A DNA stretch of 64,000 nt from Hyphomicrobium sp. (GTDB lineage Bacteria > Pseudomonadota > Alphaproteobacteria > Rhizobiales > Hyphomicrobiaceae). Positions 58,950-64,000 of the stretch are shown here, piece after piece (position 1 is the first letter of the stretch; every line of letters begins with the position of its first letter). Location of the stretch: positions 62,001 to 126,000 of the forward strand of contig JAIEMV010000015.1 in the NCBI GenBank assembly GCA_019751875.1, in the 5' to 3' direction. The notes under the pieces were generated by a model. That model made no database searches. It was not told the DNA's origin and saw nothing but the letters and a program-made list of their open reading frames with translations. Made by a program: the position numbers and the translations under genes.

Positions 58950-61900
58950 TCAAGTGTCGTCCTTAACAGAAAGGGTCAGAAGCTGAACATTGCCGCCCGT
59001 TGCGGTGATGTCGGTGGTCCGGACGCGCTCGGTGGCGAAGCGCTGGATGTAGGACGGGCCGCCGGCCTTCGGACCCGATCCCGAGAGCCCTTCGCCGCCG
59101 AAGGGCTGGACACCTGGTATGGCGCCGATCTGATTGCGATTGACGTAGAGGTTGCCCACGCGCGCCTGGCGGGCGACCTGATCGGCGACCGCCTCGATTC
59201 GGCTGTGGAGGCCCAGGGTCAGGCCGTAGCCGGATGCGTTGATGGAATCGATCACCTTGCTCAAGCCGCCACGGGGAAAGCGGACGACGTGCAGGATCGG
59301 TCCGAAAACTTCGCGATCCAGGAGCGACATGCGGTCGATCTCGTAGCACGCGGGCGAGACATAGGTTCCGCCGCGCACACTGGGCGGAAGCCGCAGATCG
59401 ATCAGTTCGCGCGCTTGATCCTGCATGCGGAGTTTGTGCGTTTCGAGAGCATCCTGCGACGGCTCGTCGATGACCGGCCCGATGTCGGTATCAATGGCGA
59501 GCGGATCTCCGATCTTTAGCGCGGCGATGGCGCCCGTCAGCATCGGTATCGTCTTCGCCGCTATATCTTCCTGCAGGAAGAGCACACGGGCTGCCGAGCA
59601 TCGCTGGCCGGCGCTGTCGAAGGCGGAGCGGACGGCATCACGGACAATTTGTTCCGGCAAGGCGCTCGAGTCCGCGATCATGGCGTTGAGGCCGCCGGTC
59701 TCCGCAATGAAGGGAATGATGGGGCCACGGCGATCGGCGAGCGCTTTCTGGATCGACCATGCGGTTTCGTTCGACCCGGTAAAGGCGACGCCCTTGACGC
59801 GCAGATCTTTGACGAGCGCCGCGCCGACCTCGCCGCCGCCTGGCAGATAGTGAAGCACGTTCGGCGGCACGCCCGCTTCGTGCAGCAGCTTGACGGCAAG
59901 GAAACCGATGATGGGCGTCTGTTCGGCGGGCTTGGCGAGAACGGGATTGCCGGCTGCGAGTGCTGCGGCGGCTTGGCCGACAAAAATTGCGAGCGGGAAA
60001 TTCCAAGGTGCGATGCACGCGAAGGGACCGCGGGCGCGCCATTCAATCGTACTTGTCTCGCCGGTGGTGCTCGTGAGGCTGACGGGTTCGGCGAAAAGCT
60101 TGCGAGCCTGGAAGGCATAGTAGCGCAGGAAGTCAGCCGTCTCGCGGACCTCGGCCAGTGCATTCGGGATGGTTCGGCCGGCTTCGCGGACGAGTAACGC
60201 CATGAATTTCGAGCGGTCGCGCTCGACGAGATCGGCGGCGTTGTCGAGGATTTTAGCGCGTGCCGGTCCGCCGAGGCGGTCCCATCCGTAGGCAGCCTCT
60301 GTTGCCGCCTTCAGAGCCGCGTCAACTTGCGATTCAGTTGCGGTGCGCACCGTGCCCATGCGCTGGCTGCGGTCGTGCGGGCAGAGCACAAGGCTGGCAA
60401 GACCGGTTCCGGTTTGCACACTGCCTGACACAATCGGAGCGGCTTCGTAGGACGCGCCGAGCGCTGCGTTCATGTCCGCAAGAAGCGTGGCAAGGACGGC
60501 GGCATTGTCGAGCGCCAGCCCGGACGAGTTGCGTCGCTCCGGCCAGAATACATCGCGCGGCTTGACCAGGGACTTGGCTGGCTCCGTGCCGGCCGAGCGT
60601 TCCCGTTCAGCTTCCTCCACCGGATCACGAATGATGCGGGCGATGGGCATTTCGTCGTTGGCGAGGCGGTTGACGAAAGAGGTATTGGCGCCGTTCTCGA
60701 GCAGCCGGCGGACAAGATAGCCGAGCAGGTCTTCGTGATCGCCGACGGGCGCGTAGATCCTGCACGGCCGCGCGTCGCCAAGGCCTCCGCCCGTGCCTGT
60801 GACGACACTCTCGTAGATCCCCTCGCCCATGCCGTGCAGGCGCTGGAATTCGAACGGGGTGTTGCCGGCGGCGACCATAGCGGCAGCAATCGTATGGGCG
60901 TTATGGGTGGCGAACTGGCCGGCGAACTGTTGCGGGTACGTCAGCATCAATCGCATACAGGCGAGGTAGGAGACGTCCGTGTTCCGCTTGCGCGTGAAGA
61001 CCGGATAATCGGCAAGGCCCCGCTCCTGGGCCCACTTGATTTCGCTGTCCCAGTAGGCGCCTTTGACAAGACGCACGGGAATGCGCTTGCCGCGCTCTTC
61101 GGCCAGGCGACGTAACCAGCGCAGCACCGGAACGGCGCGGCGGCCGTAAGCTTGCACGGCGATGCCGAGACCGTTCCAAGTCCCGATCGCCGGGTTGATG
61201 AACGCTTCGCCAAACATGCGCAGTGTCGGTTCAAGACGGTCCTGCTCCTCGGCATCGACCGTGATGCCAAGGCCGCGGGCCATGGCATGGTGCACGAGCG
61301 CATTGAGGCGCGGTAGAAGTTCCTTGAGGAGCCTTTCGTTCTGACCGGACTCGAAGCGCGGATGCAGAGCCGACAGCTTCACCGAGATCGATGGACGCGG
61401 GATGATCGCATCGGCATTGACGGCGTTGAGCGGTCCGACGGCGAGGCCAACGCATTCGATGGCCGCGACGTAGCGCTGGAAGTAGCGCTCGGCATCGGCA
61501 TCCGAGCGGGCGGCTTCGCCAAGCATGTCGTAGGAAAAGCGGTACCCCTTTTGCTCGTAATGCTTCGCCCGCGCAATTGCGTCTTCGATCGTGCGGCCGA
61601 GCACAAATTGCTCGCCGAGAAGTTTGACCGCCTGGCGGATGGCTTGACGAATGAACGGCTCGCCAGAGCGGGCGACGAGGCGTTTCAGCGCATCGATGGC
61701 ATTCGCCGCCTGGCTGTCCTTCAGCTTGACGAGCCGGCCCGTGAGCATCAAGCCCCAGGTGGAGGCGTTGACGAACAGGCTGTCAGAATGGCCGCGGTGC
61801 CGATCCCAATTTCCGTGCGCGATCTTTTCGGCAATAAAGGCGTCGGCGGTGTCCGCATCGGGGATGCGCAGAAGGGCCTCGGCGAGGCACATCAGGATGA

Positions 61901-62189
61901 CGCCTTCTTCGCTCGAAAGTCCGTACTCGCGCATGAAGGCATCGATGCCGCCATGCTGGGCTTGGTCTGTCCGGGCGTTCTGCACGATGCGGCGGGCGAT
62001 CTCGGCCGTGCGGCGGCGCTCGTCCTCGGTATAGACGGCGCGCTCGATGAGACCGCCCACGAGGCGATGTTCATCGATCAGATGGTGGGCTGCAATTTCA
62101 TCGATCGAAGGCAGTCGGCCGAACGGCAGCCGGGTCGAGCTTCCCGCGGCCGTTCCACCTGTCTCAGATGCCTTGCGTACTGCGACCAT
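58950..62189 (-). CDS. putA: bifunctional proline dehydrogenase / L-glutamate gamma-semialdehyde dehydrogenase
   Basis: PRODH block (RLVKGAYWDSEIKWAQERGL) and ALDH block (AETGGLNAMIADSSALPEQIVRDAVRSAFDSAGQRCSAARVLFLQ); Met at 62189 preferred over 62369. Confidence 0.93.
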   Translation of the reverse strand: MVAVRKASETGGTAAGSSTRLPFGRLPSIDEIAAHHLIDEHRLVGGLIERAVYTEDERRRTAEIARRIVQNARTDQAQHGGIDAFMREYGLSSEEGVILMCLAEALLRIPDADTADAFIAEKIAHGNWDRHRGHSDSLFVNASTWGLMLTGRLVKLKDSQAANAIDALKRLVARSGEPFIRQAIRQAVKLLGEQFVLGRTIEDAIARAKHYEQKGYRFSYDMLGEAARSDADAERYFQRYVAAIECVGLAVGPLNAVNADAIIPRPSISVKLSALHPRFESGQNERLLKELLPRLNALVHHAMARGLGITVDAEEQDRLEPTLRMFGEAFINPAIGTWNGLGIAVQAYGRRAVPVLRWLRRLAEERGKRIPVRLVKGAYWDSEIKWAQERGLADYPVFTRKRNTDVSYLACMRLMLTYPQQFAGQFATHNAHTIAAAMVAAGNTPFEFQRLHGMGEGIYESVVTGTGGGLGDARPCRIYAPVGDHEDLLGYLVRRLLENGANTSFVNRLANDEMPIARIIRDPVEEAERERSAGTEPAKSLVKPRDVFWPERRNSSGLALDNAAVLATLLADMNAALGASYEAAPIVSGSVQTGTGLASLVLCPHDRSQRMGTVRTATESQVDAALKAATEAAYGWDRLGGPARAKILDNAADLVERDRSKFMALLVREAGRTIPNALAEVRETADFLRYYAFQARKLFAEPVSLTSTTGETSTIEWRARGPFACIAPWNFPLAIFVGQAAAALAAGNPVLAKPAEQTPIIGFLAVKLLHEAGVPPNVLHYLPGGGEVGAALVKDLRVKGVAFTGSNETAWSIQKALADRRGPIIPFIAETGGLNAMIADSSALPEQIVRDAVRSAFDSAGQRCSAARVLFLQEDIAAKTIPMLTGAIAALKIGDPLAIDTDIGPVIDEPSQDALETHKLRMQDQARELIDLRLPPSVRGGTYVSPACYEIDRMSLLDREVFGPILHVVRFPRGGLSKVIDSINASGYGLTLGLHSRIEAVADQVARQARVGNLYVNRNQIGAIPGVQPFGGEGLSGSGPKAGGPSYIQRFATERVRTTDITATGGNVQLLTLSVKDDT

Positions 62190-62211
62190 GGGCTTGTCCG
62201 TTCGTCGTTCG

Positions 62212-62241
62212 GGCGATTCGATTGCTGGCGATTCGATTGCT
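62212..62241. repeat. perfect tandem 15-bp direct repeat in the putA/panC divergent region
   Basis: GGCGATTCGATTGCT x2, directly adjacent. Confidence 0.85.
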
Positions 62242-62371
62242 GACACTAGATTAGCAGATCGGCGCGCGCCGTTGACGACACAAGGTGGGACTTCAATCGT
62301 CTCTTGACGGCTTTCCTGGGGACCGGTTCTGTGATCGGCGCGTCGGCCACACTGGCCGCTTGAGGTCACCC

Positions 62372-63220
62372 ATGGCTCCGCCCCGGATCGTCCGCACCGT
62401 CAAGGCTTTGCGATCAGCTGTTCAGAAATGGCGGGGGGCGGGAGAAAGTGTGTCACTCGTCCCGACAATGGGTGCGCTGCACGATGGTCACCTGACGCTG
62501 GTGACGCTCGGCAAACGAAAATCAGACCGCGTGGTCGTGTCCATCTTCGTCAATCCGACTCAATTCGGGCCGACAGAGGATCTGTCGCGGTACCCGCGCG
62601 ACGAGGCTGGGGACGCCCGGAAACTCGGCTTTGCCGGGGCTGATCTGATTTGGGCGCCGAAGGTCGAAGACATGTATCCGGAGGGCTTTGCGACGACGGT
62701 CGTGCCGAAGGGCGCTGCGCTGCCGCTCGAAGGAGAATTCCGGCCACATCATTTCGCCGGAGTGGCGACCGTCTGCACCAAGCTCTTCTCGCAGGTGACG
62801 CCTGATATCGCTATTTTTGGCGAGAAGGATTACCAGCAGCTCTGCGTGATCCGTCAACTCGTGCGCGATTTGAACTTGCCGCTGAGGATTGTCGCAGCGC
62901 CCACGTCGCGGGAACGTGACGGCCTCGCGCGCTCATCGCGCAACGCTTACCTGACGGCCGACGAGCGGGCGGTGGCCCCTGCCCTGCACCGCGCCCTCAA
63001 GGGGCTCGCGGCCATCGCCGCCAAGGGCGGACTTGTCAACAAAGCGATCGATGTCGCCACGCACGACCTGTTGCATGCGGGTTTTGCCAAGGTCGATTAT
63101 CTGGCCGTCAGAGATGCCGAGACGTTGGAGGCGTTCGCGCCCAAGTCCGGGCGACCGGGGCGGGTGCTGGGAGCGGCGTGGCTCGGTTCCACTCGCCTCA
63201 TCGACAATATCGCTGTCTGA
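62372..63220 (+). CDS. panC: pantoate--beta-alanine ligase
   Basis: VPTMGALHDGHLTLV, VSIFVNPTQFGPTEDLSRYPR, AIFGEKDYQQLCVIRQLVRDL, GLARSSRNAYL. Confidence 0.95.
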   Translation: MAPPRIVRTVKALRSAVQKWRGAGESVSLVPTMGALHDGHLTLVTLGKRKSDRVVVSIFVNPTQFGPTEDLSRYPRDEAGDARKLGFAGADLIWAPKVEDMYPEGFATTVVPKGAALPLEGEFRPHHFAGVATVCTKLFSQVTPDIAIFGEKDYQQLCVIRQLVRDLNLPLRIVAAPTSRERDGLARSSRNAYLTADERAVAPALHRALKGLAAIAAKGGLVNKAIDVATHDLLHAGFAKVDYLAVRDAETLEAFAPKSGRPGRVLGAAWLGSTRLIDNIAV

Positions 63221-63260
63221 TCCGGCAAATGTTGCGTCGTTGACCTGAAACCGGCAACGT

Positions 63261-63770
63261 CTAGACGCGGGTCGCTAACTGCAAGCCTGAAAAAAATGAC
63301 GCGAACGAATGGGCGATCAGGCTGATGTTGCCCATGCCCTCTATGGTGCCGTCGGTCTCGTCAAGATCGGGCTCGCGCTCCTGGTCCCAAAAGTAGACCT
63401 TGCCGCGTGCATCACCTGCGATCCCTAAGCAGATCGCGTTACCGTTGCTGTCGTCCATGATCCAGATGAGTTCGCGCGGAATGCGGGCGAGCCAGTCCTG
63501 GTAGGTCGATCGCTGACTGCGCAGGTCCATGTGCGGCTCGGTTCGCAGGCCGCCGATGTGGTGGAGGTCGCTGTCTATGGGATCGCCATCGAATGTGGCG
63601 CCGCTGATGAGCAGCGCTCCACCGACCCAGCCGCCATTTACGGCTTGAAGGAACGCGCGGTAGTCATCGGGCAGGCCGATGCCGATTTCTTTTTCGAACG
63701 CGACGATGTCGGCTTCAGAGAGCGGTGTGCCGGTCTTGGCGAGATAGGCGCGAAATTCGTCGAGGGTCAT
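63261..63770 (-). CDS. SMI1/KNR4 (SUKH superfamily) protein
   Basis: LSEADIVAFEKEIGIGLPDDYRAFLQAVNGG...IWIMDDSNGNAICLGIAGDARGKVYFWDQE. Confidence 0.82.
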   Translation of the reverse strand: MTLDEFRAYLAKTGTPLSEADIVAFEKEIGIGLPDDYRAFLQAVNGGWVGGALLISGATFDGDPIDSDLHHIGGLRTEPHMDLRSQRSTYQDWLARIPRELIWIMDDSNGNAICLGIAGDARGKVYFWDQEREPDLDETDGTIEGMGNISLIAHSFASFFSGLQLATRV

Positions 63771-63837
63771 GCGTGGCTTCCGGCATCGGTGATGGCGCGA
63801 TGGTCATGCGCGATTCCAGTGGCCGGAAGTGGGCAAA

Positions 63838-63862
63838 CAAAAAAGCCGATCGCACGATCGGC
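63838..63862 (-). terminator. intrinsic terminator of the minus-strand gene at the window end
   Basis: GCCGATCG-CA-CGATCGGC; minus strand followed by TTTTTTTGTTTG. Confidence 0.75.
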
Positions 63863-63966
63863 CTTTCCGTCTGCCCTTTGCCCCTCCCCCGATCGCCAAG
63901 CCGCACCGCGGCTTGGAGAACTGCGCGATCACGCCGAAGGCACTCCAAAATAGGACATGAGCGAGA

Positions 63967-64000
63967 CTACAGCGGTATGTTGTCGTGCTTCTTCCAAGGG
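63967..64000 (-). CDS. acyl-CoA carboxylase carboxyltransferase (PccB-like), extreme C terminus only
   Basis: Minus translation PWKKHDNIPL*, typical C-terminal peptide of propionyl-CoA carboxylase beta; truncated by window end. Confidence 0.65.
   Translation of the reverse strand, partial: PWKKHDNIPL

Overview
The window looks like a GC-rich alphaproteobacterial chromosome, probably Hyphomicrobiales/Rhizobiales-like (inferred from gene content, not proven). I call about 60 protein genes, one tRNA-Leu(GAG) and several intrinsic terminators. Main blocks: (1) a diamine/polyamine catabolic cluster at 1-10077 (PuuD end, PuuA-like, aldehyde DH, GabD-like, glutaryl-CoA DH-like, GabT-like, omega-aminotransferase, MmsA-like); (2) envelope genes: DUF1134/EipA-like, two L,D-transpeptidases, DacA-SPOR, tandem polysaccharide deacetylases; (3) nitrogen regulation: glnB-glnA behind a sigma54-like promoter; (4) housekeeping genes: photolyase, Nnr, PepA, MgtE, LipB, PccA, ClpS/ClpA, phasin, PutA, PanC; (5) a small accessory segment at about 32.0-35.9 kb with a lone NACHT/STAND NTPase, a membrane-anchored 21-aa-repeat coiled-coil protein, and a degenerate fragment that translates to a paralog of the secreted-protein gene on the other side. 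The best candidate for an undescribed system is the NACHT protein in that segment. Other points worth checking: a 24-aa Lys/Ala-rich micro-ORF with a good RBS, a strong plus-strand terminator with no annotated gene feeding it, an 81-bp-period duplicated palindromic element, a perfect 19-bp palindrome upstream of a LysR gene, a CTGCN3GCAG site upstream of phasin, an 18-Cys copper-storage-like protein, and an uncharacterised protein with an internal domain duplication. All family names are recognised by eye from translations; no database search was run.
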